A DNA stretch of 64,000 nucleotides. Source: Annona cherimola. Taxonomy: Eukaryota; Streptophyta; Magnoliopsida; Magnoliales; Annonaceae. Each line of letters opens with the position of its first letter. Positions within the stretch are counted from its first letter, which is position 1. The position numbers and the translations under genes are program-made. Shown in pieces: positions 25,355 to 37,089 of the stretch. The notes under the pieces were generated by a model. The model was not told the origin of the DNA. It did no database searches and was given only the letters and a program-made list of their open reading frames with translations. The stretch covers positions 33,760,133 to 33,824,132 of the forward strand of contig CM059975.1 of the NCBI GenBank assembly GCA_030490835.1, in the 5' to 3' direction.

Positions 25355-25625
25355 TTAAAGTATGGTTGGCAATCATGAAAAGCTATCAATATAAAACTTT
25401 TGAATCTAAAATTTTTTGCTTCCACTACTATCTTATTTTTTTTAATCATTTTTAGATTTTATGTACAAGTACCTTACTTTTCAATTATTTCTCTATTACT
25501 ACTCTATTTATTTTAAGTTTATTTTCTTTGCTACTCATCGTTATTATATCATTTCACATTTTTTCTTCCATTTTAAAAAATTTTACAACAAATTTTTCTT
25601 TCAAAAATTATATCAAATGCCAGAT
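25355..25625. mobile_element. Tourist/Harbinger-like MITE (family T)
   Basis: TATGGTTGGCAATCATGAAAAG is followed by the family core (AAAACTTTTGAATCTAAAA, TACTTTTCAATTATTTC, TATTTTAAGTTTATTTTC), ending near TATCAAATGCCAG. The ends are weathered. Confidence 0.5.
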
Positions 25626-25928
25626 GCATTTTTCACTTTCTTTCCTTTTTAAACAAGCTACGGAGATGGATATAGCTACTCCAATTTGCCTCCTCATCTT
25701 TTTTACATTTGGTAATTTTTTACTCCATAATTATACATCATGGCTAGTCTCTATTAGTATTGAACAAATTTATTTAAAATCTTTGATCCTATTTGGTAAT
25801 TATAAAAAATGGTGCAAATTTTTGAAACTTGAGAGAATGACATAATATAATAGAAGTAAAAAGAATAAAGATAAATAGATAGAATAATTATATGAAAAGA
25901 TGTTAAAAATTATTGAAATATAGAGTTT

Positions 25929-26427
25929 GCTTCTATGTATCAGATTAGATAGAAGCAATTTTACATAACTTCTTCAATTTTTAATATTTTGATGCATGAT
26001 GGTAAATCTACTTCATTATTACATTTAACATAATTTATTTAGCTAGAAAATTAAGTTTTATCCAAATCAAATAATACATGAGCTGCATTTGTTAAAAAAT
26101 ATACATATTGATATGTAATGAAAAATATTTAGATCATTATATTATTAGAATGTGATAGTACTTTATAAAATCATTTATCTATATATTAATAATATTTTAG
26201 ATCATTTAGATGTTGAAAATATAATTTAAAAGTAATAATTAACATTAAATCATTTTATTATATTAATTTTATGCATTTAAAGACGAGGCACATACAAAGT
26301 CTAGCAGAAAAATGAAAGAATTTTCATGATAATATAAATGATACAAAATAAGGTAGATGAATTGAATTTTCCATCAGTGATCAAGATATCAAAAAGTTAT
26401 ACTAAAGAGAGATTTTGTAGAAGCAAA
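25929..26427. mobile_element. Long-inverted-repeat MITE, family Y
   Basis: It starts GCTTCTATGTATCAG and ends with the inverse TAGAAGCAAAGCCC. The inner inverted stretch (GATGGTAAATC...; ...GAATTTTCCATCAGTGATC) and the asymmetric core (AATATTTTAGATCATTTAG, ATTAAATCATTTTATTATAT) define a family found also at 29529, 35880, 40589, 42307, 49497, 61068 and 61655. The copy at 40589 retains a near-perfect 9-bp target duplication, suggesting Mutator affinity. Confidence 0.7.
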
Positions 26428-26469
26428 GCCCATATTATTAGAAATTTATGGTATATATGTGGATTTTAA

Positions 26470-26650
26470 ACTAGGTAAGTGCTTGGTTGGTCACAACAAG
26501 TAAAATAAAGTTGTTGCTCTAGTGTGTGTGTGTGTGTGTGTTCGAATCCCCACAAGTGGGATTTTCGGCCCAAATATAATTTGGAAGCAATGGTCTCTTT
26601 CATTGATATTTGGAAGCTTATGGTCTCTCTTTGGAAAAAAATTGTAAGAA
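26470..26650 (+). mobile_element. Possible tRNA-derived SINE with GT-repeat insertion
   Basis: TAAGTGCTTGGTTGGT resembles an A box, and GTTCGAATCCCC (about 26541) is a good B box. A (GT)n run of about 21 bases sits just before the B box. The 3' part has two copies of TTGGAAGC followed by TGGTCTCT, and ends in an A-rich run. No clear target duplication. Confidence 0.5.
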
Positions 26651-28140
26651 TTATCTCAAGACTTTGAATGCAATATAATACCTAACCTGAAAAAATGTGT
26701 TTGTATAGTTTTAAAAGAGATTTAACTTGCAAATTTGTAAATTGTGTCATTCGAGCCTAGCAGTGAAGAATTGCATATAACATAATTCAATTAGTAAACT
26801 TTGGTAAATGACATGGATCTTGATTATTACTAGCATGATTGGGGTGCTAAACATGTATTTGACGTATGGAGGTCTACTTGAGCACTGGATATGATTATAG
26901 TTATAAAAGTGGATTGTTAAGATGCTTAGGGTGAAACGGGAACTTAAATGAAGTGATGGACATGCATTCCACTTACGTGGTATGAGAAAAGTGATTTCAA
27001 GAGCATTGGATGTGTTGGATGTGGTTTGAATCATTGGGTCCGTTTATGTAAATAACTTAAGAAAATGGGTTGAGGGGGAATATTTATATTTTTCCTTGTG
27101 AGGTGAGTTGAATGGCTTATTTATAATGCTGGCAACTAAGAAATGTATGGGGATGGTTTGTGTGGAGGTTAGAATGTTTTGGAATGAAGTTTGGATGGTT
27201 GAAATGAAAATAAAGTGGTTGTTCCTCCTCAACAGGCAAAGATGACTGTGTACTTGTGAGTTTCATCTCCCATATTGATGGGGATCTTAGTCTCTAACAA
27301 GGTAACATGAAGCTTGTTGTCTCTAAAAAAAATAAGCAGAAAGCTTGCAGTCTCCTAGATGAATGAGCCTATAATATGATATATCATATTGTACAATATC
27401 AATAATAAAAAAAAAAGATAATCTGATTGGTTGGAAACCCTTGAAATCAGTTGGAAAAGTGTATTTAATGTTAAATAAACCAGTGTGAGGATTAATTAAA
27501 GTTTAGTTGGGAATTGAAGAATAGAGTTTCAACGAAATTTTGGAAACCAAGTTGTGTACTTGGCCTCAGGATCTGGTCGAGCCATAGCCTAAGACTTGGC
27601 CTCGGTTACACAGACCAGTAGGATAAAACTAAAAGATCAGACTAACAGACAACAATTTCAAATATGTACATACTCTTTCAAAGTGTAATGCTTCATTGCA
27701 TAGTTACGTATTAAAAATTAAATATATATAGGTGGTTTGTCTTTTTTTAATTTTTTTAATTTTCTTTATATTGTTGTATGACCCACATATGAACAAAAAT
27801 TTATCATTTCTAATTTTTGTACATATTTTTATAATTTCAAAAAATCAATAATTTTCACCTCCATAAATGAGGTGAAGAACTATTAATTTTTAAAATAATA
27901 AAAAATTTGAGATTGACAAAGTAAGTAGTATAAAGAGTACATATGGGTTCACATAAAAATGAAAAATAAGATAAAATAATATTAAGGGATAAAAACATGT
28001 ATGCATTGAGTTTTCTTTATTTACTGATAAATTTACAACTATTTCAATTTCCATTACATTAAAGCCCTAATACAATTTATAATTTTTCAAATAAAGACAT
28101 TAAAGCCCTAAGGCACCCAATTAATTTACTCGTTGAATTA
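26651..28140. other. Intergenic DNA, no gene recognised
   Basis: Several short frames on the minus strand (26747-27232) show no similarity I can name. 27240-27400 has two GTCTCTAA-type words next to A-runs, possibly another SINE remnant. Otherwise AT-rich and featureless. Confidence 0.4.
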
Positions 28141-28149
28141 ATTTCAAGT

Positions 28150-28400
28150 CAACCATGATGATAAGCACATCCACATGAAAAGCACGTACCGTCCAAATTG
28201 ACTAGTTATATAGTGCAAGAAAATTGGACCTCATGAACCGACAGAGCTTCAATTTGTAGCCGTTCAATGCACCTGTAACCTGTAGATATTGTCGTGTGAA
28301 ATGAAAACGAAAGAACGTGTTAAAGCTGGCACTCCTCTGTATGCGTAGATCTGCAGCTTCGGATGCATGGATGCACGTCAGAAGCGTGTATCCAAGATAT
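28150..28400. repeat. Dispersed repeat, diverged copy of 47335-47600
   Basis: Shared in order with the second copy are ACATCCACATGAAAAGCA, GTAC(C/T)GTCCAAAT, GGACCTCATGAACCG (versus GGATCTCGTGAGCCG), TTGTCGTGTGAAAT (versus TTGTCGCATGAAAT) and TAGATCTGCAG. Both are GC-richer than their surroundings and noncoding as seen. Family unknown. Confidence 0.6.
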
Positions 28401-28429
28401 CCACACATTAATTTCATTAAGGACCTTTT

Positions 28430-28995
28430 TTCATTTTGTAAAAATATAATAATAAATTAATTAAAACCCATCATTTCATTTTTTAATAATTTGACATTTT
28501 AAGACCTTAAAATGTCCTTTTTTTATTATTACTTGCATATTTCAATAATTTTTTTAACGCTTACTCTATCTATCTTATACTCTCTCTAGTCATTATCATT
28601 AGCCCCATCATATTACATCACTTTTCTCTTTTTCAAAATTTTTCTCATTATTTTATAAATTACCAAATACATATTTTAATGCATGTTTGTGGGGAAATGA
28701 GGGAAATAATAATTTCAAACCGGTACAAAATACATATTTTTTGTTTTTAAAATTTTTATAAATTTATTTTTTAAGTATATTTAATTTATAAACCAAGTTT
28801 TATTATTTTTAAAGATATGTATATTTATTTTAGATTTTAAATATACAGGTATTTTAATCATTTGTGGACAATTTAAAATGATTAAAATACATCTATATTT
28901 AAAATTCTAAAAGAAAAACATATATCTCCAAAAAAAGTCAAACTTAATTTATATATTAAATATACCTAGGTTAACAAATTTATTAAAAATCCGAA
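28430..28995. mobile_element. Adjacent family-T and family-X MITE copies
   Basis: 28430-28690 matches the family-T core (TTTATTATTACTTGCATATTTC, CCCATCATATTACATCAC; each written as part only) and ends at ACCAAATACATATTTTAATG. 28720-28995 has a family-X pair of inverted arms (TATATTTAATTTATAAACC and GGTTAACAAATTTATTA with TTATATATTAAATATACC). Confidence 0.45.
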
Positions 28996-29666
28996 ATGAT
29001 CGAGCAGCGAAAATAAAAGCCTTTAGTAAGTAAGAAAATTGGAAGAGGGGAAATATAGGAAAACATTTGGAAAAGCAAATATGAGAAATTGATCATCGTG
29101 ATATGACAGAAGCAATCATCAGCAGTGGAAAAATAAAAATAAAATGGATTAAGTTGTTGTGCCGAGAAATATGAAATAACGATTAAAAATATAAGTTACA
29201 ATTGGCAAAGGTATTGTAAATAGTTTCAAATCACATCGAAAAAGGATAAAACAAATCTTTTCCGTTTCCCTATTGGTAAACGGACCCAAAATGTAAATTT
29301 CAATTTTCTGGAGTTTTTATGTTTAAATTCTAATTTGCCCAATATTTCAATATATAATAACCTTATTTTTCATTATTATTTATAATTTTAATTATTTTTT
29401 ATTAAAAATTGAATTATTCTTCACTTTAACCACTGATATTCTTCTTATAATTTTCTTCTCATTTTCATTTTCTTTTCCCCAAAGAAACTTACAGATTGAG
29501 AAATTTAATATTTAGTGTAAGGACTTTGCTTCTATATAACCAGGTTACATAGAAGTGAAGCCATGTAACCCCCTTAATTTTTAAAGTTTAATTCTTGATG
29601 GAAAATCTAATCCATTTATTGTATATAATATTATTTGTTTATCTTGGAGACCAAGTTTCATTTTGA

Positions 29667-29795
29667 GGGTTTTTTGCATGGTAAACCTTCTAACTTTGGC
29701 CAATTGCATCTCCAACCCTGAAGTTTGGTTGTTTACATTTTCAACCTTGCGAACTTTTGCTTTTTGCTTTTTGAACCCCACAGCATAACGGCGTT
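29667..29795 (+). repeat. Left terminal inverted repeat of the Mutator-like element
   Basis: 129 bp, matched as inverse by 30899-31027 with one small length difference in the opening T-run and scattered substitutions. It resembles the ends of the MITE at 22374-22833. Confidence 0.9.
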
Positions 29796-29947
29796 TCAGG
29801 ACATGTGTATTCCAACCTCTCTCATGCTCATTTTTTTAAATTGAAAATAACCTTGTAAATAACCTTATATCAGATCGTCCCCATGTCATACCCGCCCATG
29901 TTTTCTCTATGCTTTTCTCCTTTACTCATTGTTGTGGAAATTGCACC

Positions 29948-30622
29948 AGGTCAAATTTTTTGGGGACTAAGTTCACAATTTATGACAGCCAACCACCATG
30001 CTATAGTTCAGTGTCATCAAATAGCCGGTCAAGTAGACGAATCCACTCCAAGCTGGTATCTCCAAGAGTTCCAGGTGGTGACTACAACATTGCCACTGTG
30101 TCTTATGAGTTTACTATTCTTCGGGCAAAAGGTCCAAGGAGAATGCAATGCACAATGCATTCCATCCCTCTCTCTGCAATTCAGGAAGGTGGGACTGCCC
30201 CAACTCTGAGCGGATTTCCTTACTCTCTTGAGGAGCAATTTTCTGTTTCATCACCCTCAAAACACAATGAACTAGTTATGAATTTCACTCCTTCCAGCTT
30301 CTCTGAGCCATTAAGTCATGGCCAGCCAACAACTGAGCCATTGGTCTTGAAAAACAAAGCTCCTAGATGGCGTGAGCAACTACAATGCTGGTGTTTAAAT
30401 TTTAAAGGACGTGTCACAGTGGCCTCCGTTAAGAATTTCCAACTCGTGGCAGCAGCGGAGACAACCAACTAGCTTTCCCTGGCAGAACAGGAAAAAGTAA
30501 TACTCCAATTTGGAAAGATAGGAAAAGATATCTTCACAATGGACTATCATTATCCCCTCTCTGCATTCCAGGCTTTTGCAATATGCTTGAGCAGCTTCGA
30601 TACTTAGCCAACATGTGAATGA
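29948..30622 (+). pseudogene. Captured 3' part of a Tubby-like protein gene, with two in-frame stops
   Basis: From 29951 the frame encodes the second half of a plant Tubby domain: SNFLGTKFTIYDSQPP, VSPRVPGGDY, GPRRMQCTMHSIP, EGGTAPT, then KNKAPRW, LQCWCLNF and the Tubby signature FKGRVTVASVKNFQ. A TAG at 30470-30472 interrupts, but the frame continues with [18 protein letters not shown] and [12 protein letters not shown] second TAG (30605-30607) replaces the expected Lys in the last signature, followed by PTCE and a terminal TGA at 30620. Tubby-like proteins bind membrane phosphoinositides, and many plant ones carry an F-box; the F-box and first half are absent here. The capture starts at a CACCAG|G splice-acceptor-like site after a pyrimidine-rich stretch, suggesting genomic DNA with an intron end was taken. 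It is unlikely to make a functional protein, though its transcript could act on the parent gene. Confidence 0.9.
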
Positions 30623-30898
30623 TCGGTCAAATTCTTTCACTAGAATAGTGGCTTATTTGATCGTTTTGTGGGTGCTTTTCTTCCTCAAAAGTTAGCTGTA
30701 AATAAATACTACATTTGAGGTTCTATGTACTTCATCTGCTTTCTGCCATTCGAGGTTTTCTCTCTTTAGGGATTTTCGAATTAGTTTTCGCGAATTGGGG
30801 ATTTTCGATTTCCGGGGTTTCTGCTCTAGGGTTTGCTTTCATTTTAGATTTTTAGCAAAGATATTTTAGACATTTTACGCATCTTAACGGTGCTTTTC

Positions 30899-31027
30899 AA
30901 CGCCGTTACGCCGTGGGGTTCAAAAAGCAAAAGGCAAAAGTTCACAGGGTTTAAAATGCAAACAGTCAAACTTCAGCGTTGGAGATACAATTGGCCAAAG
31001 TTAGAAGGTTTACCATGAAAAAAAACC
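30899..31027 (-). repeat. Right terminal inverted repeat of the Mutator-like element
   Basis: Inverse partner of 29667-29795, followed at once by the target duplication TCATTTTGA. Confidence 0.9.
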
Positions 31028-31414
31028 CTCATTTTGATCAAATATATTTTTGGACCACATTTGTTGAAAAATATATGTTCATATGTAAATTATAAAAGCT
31101 TAGATCCATTTACACATGTGTAATAATATTTTATGAAATCATTTATTTATGTAGAAACAATATTTTAGATGGTTTAGATATCGAAATTACAACTTTAAAT
31201 TGATATTTAATATTAAATCATTTTATTATGTTAATTTCAATGGGTTCGTATATAGTGATATTAAACAAAGAAAAGAGTTTTTAAGATACTATAAATGATG
31301 CTAAATATAACAGAGTGAAGTGTATTTTTCATAAAAAAAAGAATAATAAGATAAATATTATGCAATATTGAATATTTTATGTATATTCAAGAAAAAACAG
31401 AATAAAATAATAAT

Positions 31415-31940
31415 TAGGGTGCATTTGTTACTCGTCAAAAATATCTTTTACATCTAAAATTTTCTCCATAACTGCCTTATTATTCACTCATTTCTTTACA
31501 ATTTTTAAACAATTATCCTACTTTTCATTCATTTATTCATAAATTTTTAGCAAATAATTTTATTTATTTTAACTTTATTTTCTCTAATCTTCCTTCTTAC
31601 GCTTTTCATAGTACATCATTTTCTTTAATTTTAAATTTGTTTCCACTAAAAACTTTTGTTTCAAAAGTTTTATCAAATACCTATATAGACTCAGGTATTG
31701 TTTGGTAAGAAGGATGGGGAGCTAGGGAAGAAAACTCCTTACATATTTTTAAGAAATGATTTGATATTTAAACTATCTAACTAATTTTTTTATTATTACC
31801 CGTATATTTTAATTATTTTATCACATAATTATTCTATTTATTCTCACTTTATCTTTATCATATCACATTGCCTTTATATTTTTTAAAATTCTAACTTTTC
31901 ATCGCCCCACCACCCCCACCTTACCAAGTAATTCTTTACT
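31415..31940. mobile_element. Two adjacent family-T MITE copies
   Basis: 31415-31690 opens TTAGGGTGCATTTGTTAC and closes near TTTTATCAAATACC. 31695-31940 opens GGTATTGTTTGG and closes near CCACCTTACCAAG. Both have the T-family core (TATTTTAACTTTATTTTC or TATTCTCACTTTATC). Confidence 0.5.
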
Positions 31941-33600
31941 CTCTATCTTTTACTCTATAAAAGAATAGTATTTCTTGTAAAGAATTATTTTCATTACTAA
32001 AAGCTCTATATGTTTAAATTACCTCTTTGCGGTTAAAGTATGGTTATGATTTCATGACTAAAGTATATTGCAAAATTTAGTTAGCAATGAAAATAAAAAT
32101 ATTTATAGAAAAATTCATTGCTAAAAGTGATTATATTAAAATAAACCTTTGCAGAACTTCTGCACATTTAACAATGAAAACAAATTTGTTTATTAAAACC
32201 TATACTTTTAGCCACCAAACTTTATTTTTCTGCCAAAAACTAAATTTCTTGTTGTAATTTAACATTGGAATCCATTTGCTTTGAATACAAAATTTTTTAG
32301 ATATTGACAACTAACTGAAATAATAACAAGTATAATTTAACAATTTATAACTATAAGGGGACTTTTCTCACTTGAAGTTGGGTGCAAGTTGTATCCTATT
32401 GGTATTGCATTTTCTTGATATGTGGACCTAAATCATACATTATATTTTTCTTCATAAATAATCTTATTAAATAAAAAATTAATTTAATTAAGTTTGCATA
32501 AATACACAACATACATAGTATTTCTTAAAAAGTAATAATGAAAAATAAATCACTAAACAAGTTGGCTGCATATGGGTCCTGCCTTGTTGTTTGATTAATA
32601 CACTGATCTAAAATGAAGGCCCAACTTAATGCTCATGTGAGCACTGAGCTTCAATGCTCATGCCCATGTAGGGTTGTTAACGGATTAGGTAAACCAACCA
32701 ACCCATTTGTAAGACCCATTTAAAAAAAAAATTAAGACTGATTTTTTTGCTAAATGATTTTCAACCTGCAAGCCCATTTACTTAGATAAATAATTAATAG
32801 ATTGATTGTTTTAAACTCATCAATCAATTTAATCTGCTTAACCCACATAACCTGATTACAACTAGCTTATATAGATGTTTAATTAAGCTTTTTGTATTGA
32901 TGCATAATTTTATTTTAAATATATATTTATCTAAAACTGTAAAAATTATCATTATTAGGCTTTCATTATTCATGGTTGAGATTTTTATTAATTATATCCT
33001 ACGTATTCCACTTATCATGTTTGTTTCTTTTAAGTTTTTTTTATTTTCATAGGTATATTATTTGTTTTGTTTCATGCAATTGATTAATAAATTAGCTTGT
33101 TTTCAACCATTTTTATAATATGTGCAGGTAACCTATTAACTATTCACAATCCGTTAAGATAAATGACTTATATACAAATAAAAGTCCAAGTCTTACAAAT
33201 GAGTTAATAAATAGATTAAAATTGAAATTTATAAATATATGAGGCTTAAGATTAGGCTCCAGCTTGCTTATCCCAATCCATTAATACGCTCAAATGGGCT
33301 ATTTTTTTGGAAAAAAATTCAACAAAATTTTGAAAAATAAAAATGTAAAAATTGTGTATTTAAAAAATTTATGCTTGAGCCAACATATGCAATCTAACAA
33401 ATTAAAAGAATAAAAAATGGCGCACGTGAACTTGAGCACTATATCACGCTTTGTACTATTATTTGTTTTATATTTTTCAAAAGTCATATTTGGAGTAGGC
33501 TTGATGAGCCCACGCAGAGACATTATTCTTGAGGCACGAGTACATCAAATCATCCAACATTACAAAGTTAATCAATGGTTGAGAATCATCGAACACAGAG
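31941..33600. other. Intergenic DNA; one possible degraded element
   Basis: Between about 32665 and 33295 a GTAGGGTTGTTAACGGATTAG start and phrases about AACCCATTTG / CAAATGGGCT near the far end suggest an old inverted-repeat element, but the ends are not clear. No gene recognised. Confidence 0.35.
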
Positions 33601-35870
33601 TCATATGAATACAAGATTCAATATATGATATAGAAGTGAATGTGCATGCCTTATCTTGCACTTGTAATGCATCAAAAAGGATATTCCATCTTCACAACAG
33701 TGCTTTCTCAAGCCATCAAGAGCATTTGAAGGGTTCAAGGAATCATCAATGCGATCAATGGAGCCAATTGAACATTAATCGAACAAGAAGCACCAAAATA
33801 GGCCTGCGCATAGACAAGTGTCCACATTGGATGCAACTATGTCCCAGTAAATATGTGACTTTGGCCCTTATTTTCACATAGCTAACTCCCAAAGCTCTCC
33901 TACTATTACAGAGAGAATTTAAAGAGTATTTTTGCCTACTTTGAAGAGAGTTTCCTTTTTATGAGGTAAGTGACCTATTATTGGTAAGAATAAAAGTTCC
34001 CTTAAAGTTTGTCGACATTCTTGGAGCAAAACTAATAAATTTTTAGAGAAAAACTCTACAAAATGGTTGTCATCTTGTGCTTTTTCCTCGTGAAAGTCCT
34101 GACAATCATTTTTTACATCATTACTCTAATGAAAATGATATCAGTGTTAATCAAATCTTTCACTTTGAGAAATCGAGATTGGACTCAATCTTTATCGATA
34201 CACCTCTTACTATGTGGAGATATTGTTGTAATCAATGTGAAAGTAACTTCTCGTCTATTCAAGAAAGTTAATATTATCAACTCGGTCTGTTCGACCTATA
34301 ATCATTCATGAATCCATCTAATTACACTGTATCTCCTTACTAAGCAAAGGTTAAGATTATACTAAGGTGAGCCTCGATCTCAATGAGGTAGCTCTCATAA
34401 CATAGAGAGTTGTCTTCTCTCCCAAATAATAAAGGATTTGGTATACAACTTCTTCCCAACCAGTCAGCTAACCCATTGAGGTTAACCTAGACACAACTCA
34501 GTCTTGTGTAGCCAATCATGTTAGCCAAACCCTATATCTTAGTCAGTATAAATCCTAACCTCAGTTAATTAAATCTAGTCAAACTCTAAATCTTGGTCAA
34601 TCAAAGTCATACCTATTTTTCACTCAGGTCACATAATAAATTGCCTTTCGAGCCTATTTCTCATTTATTTTAAGTATTCTCAGATAGTCCCTAAATCTAA
34701 GCAGTCTTGGCTTCCCATGTAAGTCAAGTTAAGGGCTGATATCCTCTTCATGCATGCTATTAATTTCTCTTAATTCTACATTGGTTCATGAACTCTATAA
34801 GAGTCACACCTTAGTCAACTCATATTAGTCCTTGAACTCTGTGTTCGAGTCATGCCTCCATACGAATTTATGTCAGATCACATTTTAATTGAATCATAAC
34901 ATTAGTGAACACTGAACTCAGCTCTCAAGTCATGTCTCACATTGGTTTATCTTCTAACCAAGTTATTTTATCATCTGTTAACTAAGTCAACATATCATTT
35001 CCCGTTGGCATTCACTTGAGTACTCTCAAAACTAAGTTAGTACTTGATGCTATCTCTTGCATATGTTTCTAGTTCTTAACTCTTTTTACATCTTTAAATT
35101 CTATATTTGAGTCTTACCTCTTTATTGGTTTCGAAACTCCATTTATGAGTTACACATCTTCATTGATTCCTAAACTCTACCTTCGGGTAATCCCAATCAT
35201 TCAATTCACATTTTGATTCACTAAACTTCACATTAGAGTTATACCTCTCATATTGAGTTTCTAACCTTGATAGACTTTTCACACTCACTCTCGGAGCACA
35301 CTAAGGATTGTGCTTCCATCTGGGTTCTCAATATAGTCAATGGCCCTCTCATGATCCTAACCTGTTGAATTAAGAGCTGAACGATGGGTCAAGATTTATT
35401 TTGTGGGTTTTTTGGTTGGCTTGATATCCAAGTGCTAAATAGGGTGCTTGACTACCTCAGTAGGCTAGAGCATCGTTCATACTTTTGTACTATATCATAC
35501 ATGCATACACTTATCTTTGACATACACCTATGCTATCAAGATTAAACAACTCGTTATGATTTAGATTTACACATTGATAATAAGAATTTCCTTTCAAGGG
35601 TCGTGCCTATTTATCTTGCGTCTCTTACTTCAAAGCATTAGTAGACTTCAACTGTTGTATTTATCTCTTTTAATCAAGGGCTTTCTCTTGAAGAGATGTA
35701 AAATCAGAAAATCAAACTTTATGTAATATCTTTTAGTATAATTATGGGGACCTTTCAATAATATCACGATTTGGATAATTGATTTATTCTCATTGCAACA
35801 GAAATAATTCCAAGAGTATTGGCTATTCATAAATTAAATAGCACCAAGAATATTGAATGATATATGTATT
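33600..35870. other. Unassigned 2.2-kb stretch with a degenerate recurring motif
   Basis: There is no MITE signature. A loose motif of the form AACTCTATATTTGAGTCATA followed by CCTC recurs about seven times between 34790 and 35260 (near 34803, 34833, 34916, 35097, 35142, 35175 and 35222). Short open frames (33636-33881, 34063-34311) match nothing known to me. It may be the remains of an LTR retroelement or a decayed satellite; this is inference. Confidence 0.35.
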
Positions 35871-35879
35871 ATTACAATG

Positions 35880-36545
35880 AGCTTTACTTCTATGAAAACT
35901 CTTTTCAATGTAATCTCTTTTATTTTTAATATCTTAATATTTGATAGAAAATTCAATCTATCTACTAGATTTTACATTATTTATTTCATCATTAATACGC
36001 AAATATGTAAAATTAAGATAATAAAATGACTTCATGTTAAATACCAATTTCAAATTTATATCTTCAACTTCTAAATCATTTAAAATATCATCATTATAAA
36101 GATAAATGATTCTATTAAATAACATTATATTCTAATAGGTATGTAAATGACTTCAAATATTTTTACTTGGACTTTAGAGTCATGACAACTCCGGCAGAAA
36201 GTACATCCGGGGCGCATGCACATCAATGAAGACTTGTCCGCAGATATATGACCATTGAAGGCCATTTATAGTTTGTCCTCTTTAACATCAATCTACAAGA
36301 TAAAAAATTTGCCTCATTTATTATATTTAGTATTATTTATATTATTATGAAAGTCTTTTTATTGGTCTAATATTAATGTAGATAAACTCCATTTTAAAGT
36401 ATTATTTTCAGCAAATGTGCCTCGTGTATATATTTAATTTGAACGAAATATAATCTCCTAGCTAAACTAATAATGTGAAATACAATAAATAGAGTAAATT
36501 TCACATTAAGCATTAAAATAATAAAAATGGAAAGAGCCATGCAAT
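35880..36545. mobile_element. Family-Y MITE, rearranged or interrupted
   Basis: TTTACTTCTATGAAAAC and TTTGATAGAAAATTCAATC begin the copy. The core follows in inverse orientation to the 42307 copy, breaks off near 36165, and related text resumes at about 36300-36530 (GTGAAATACAATAAATAGAG). The 130 bases between are unrelated and may be an insertion. Confidence 0.55.
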
Positions 36546-36559
36546 CGAAAGTCCTGTAA

Positions 36560-36930
36560 GCTGCTGATATCGGATGCAGCCCCCATAAAATGCCTTTTTT
36601 TTATTTTTTCATAAACATATTTTTCTAAGTGTATTTAATCCATATATTAAGTTTTACTATTTTACACTATGATATATTTTTTTTTTATTTCTAAAAGATC
36701 ATTGATTTCATAGGTATTTTTTATTTTTAAAAATCATCCATTTAAGAGGTATTTAGGTCATTTTTCACCCCTTAAAAACCTTAAAAATCAAATATGTAAA
36801 AATATTATAAAATGATAAAGCTCGGTACATGGGTTCAACACTCCTAGGAAAATATGTTTATAAAAAACTTCAAAATTAAAAAATAAGGGATTATATGGGG
36901 AGCTGCAGGCTGCTCATATGCGGTCCTCTT
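36560..36930. mobile_element. Foldback family X variant with GCAG ends
   Basis: GCTGCTGATATCGGATGCAGC at the left is mirrored by GCTGCAGGCTGCTCATATGC at the right. The arms carry GTATTTAATCCATATATTA and the matching inverse. Noncoding. Confidence 0.5.
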
Positions 36931-37089
36931 ATAATACTGTTTTTATATATTTGACTCTCCTACTGTTGAAAGAACTGGCCAGCCTAAAACGCAATGATGA
37001 AAATTTATCCACGTTTTTCGAATAAACCTGCATAGACTATGATGAAAATTATTTCTTCCTGGCTTGTGAATAAGTCTGTGTGGATATTA

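Larger units (their letters stand above)
29667..31027. mobile_element. Mutator-like element (Pack-MULE) carrying a Tubby-like gene fragment
   Basis: A 1361-bp element. Its ends (29667-29795 and 30899-31027) are inverted repeats of 129 bp, about nine in ten bases identical by eye, opening with GGGTTTTTTGCATGG and closing with AACGGCGTT at the inner edge. The perfect 9-bp direct repeat TCATTTTGA (29658-29666, 31028-31036) is the target duplication; this length and the long ends are diagnostic of Mutator-like elements. There is no transposase frame. The interior carries a Tubby C-terminal coding region and apparently its 3' UTR, then a short T/G-rich piece (30740-30880, with CTAGGGTTTGC) that looks like a leader from elsewhere. 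It must have moved using a transposase supplied by another element. Confidence 0.9.
29529..31340. mobile_element. Family-Y MITE split by the Mutator-like element
   Basis: The left part (29529-29657) has TTTGCTTCTATATAACC and CTTGATGGAAAATC. The right part (31037-31340) resumes the family core (ATCAAATATATTTTTGGACC, AATATTTTAGATGGTTTAG) and ends in a decayed right arm. Removing 29667-31027 and one copy of the 9-bp duplication restores continuous family-Y text, which orders the insertions: MITE first, Mutator-like element later. Confidence 0.8.

Noticed and set aside
29883..30209. Alternative 108-codon frame across the Tubby segment
   Set aside because: It is a different frame over the same DNA; only the 29909-30472 frame encodes Tubby motifs.
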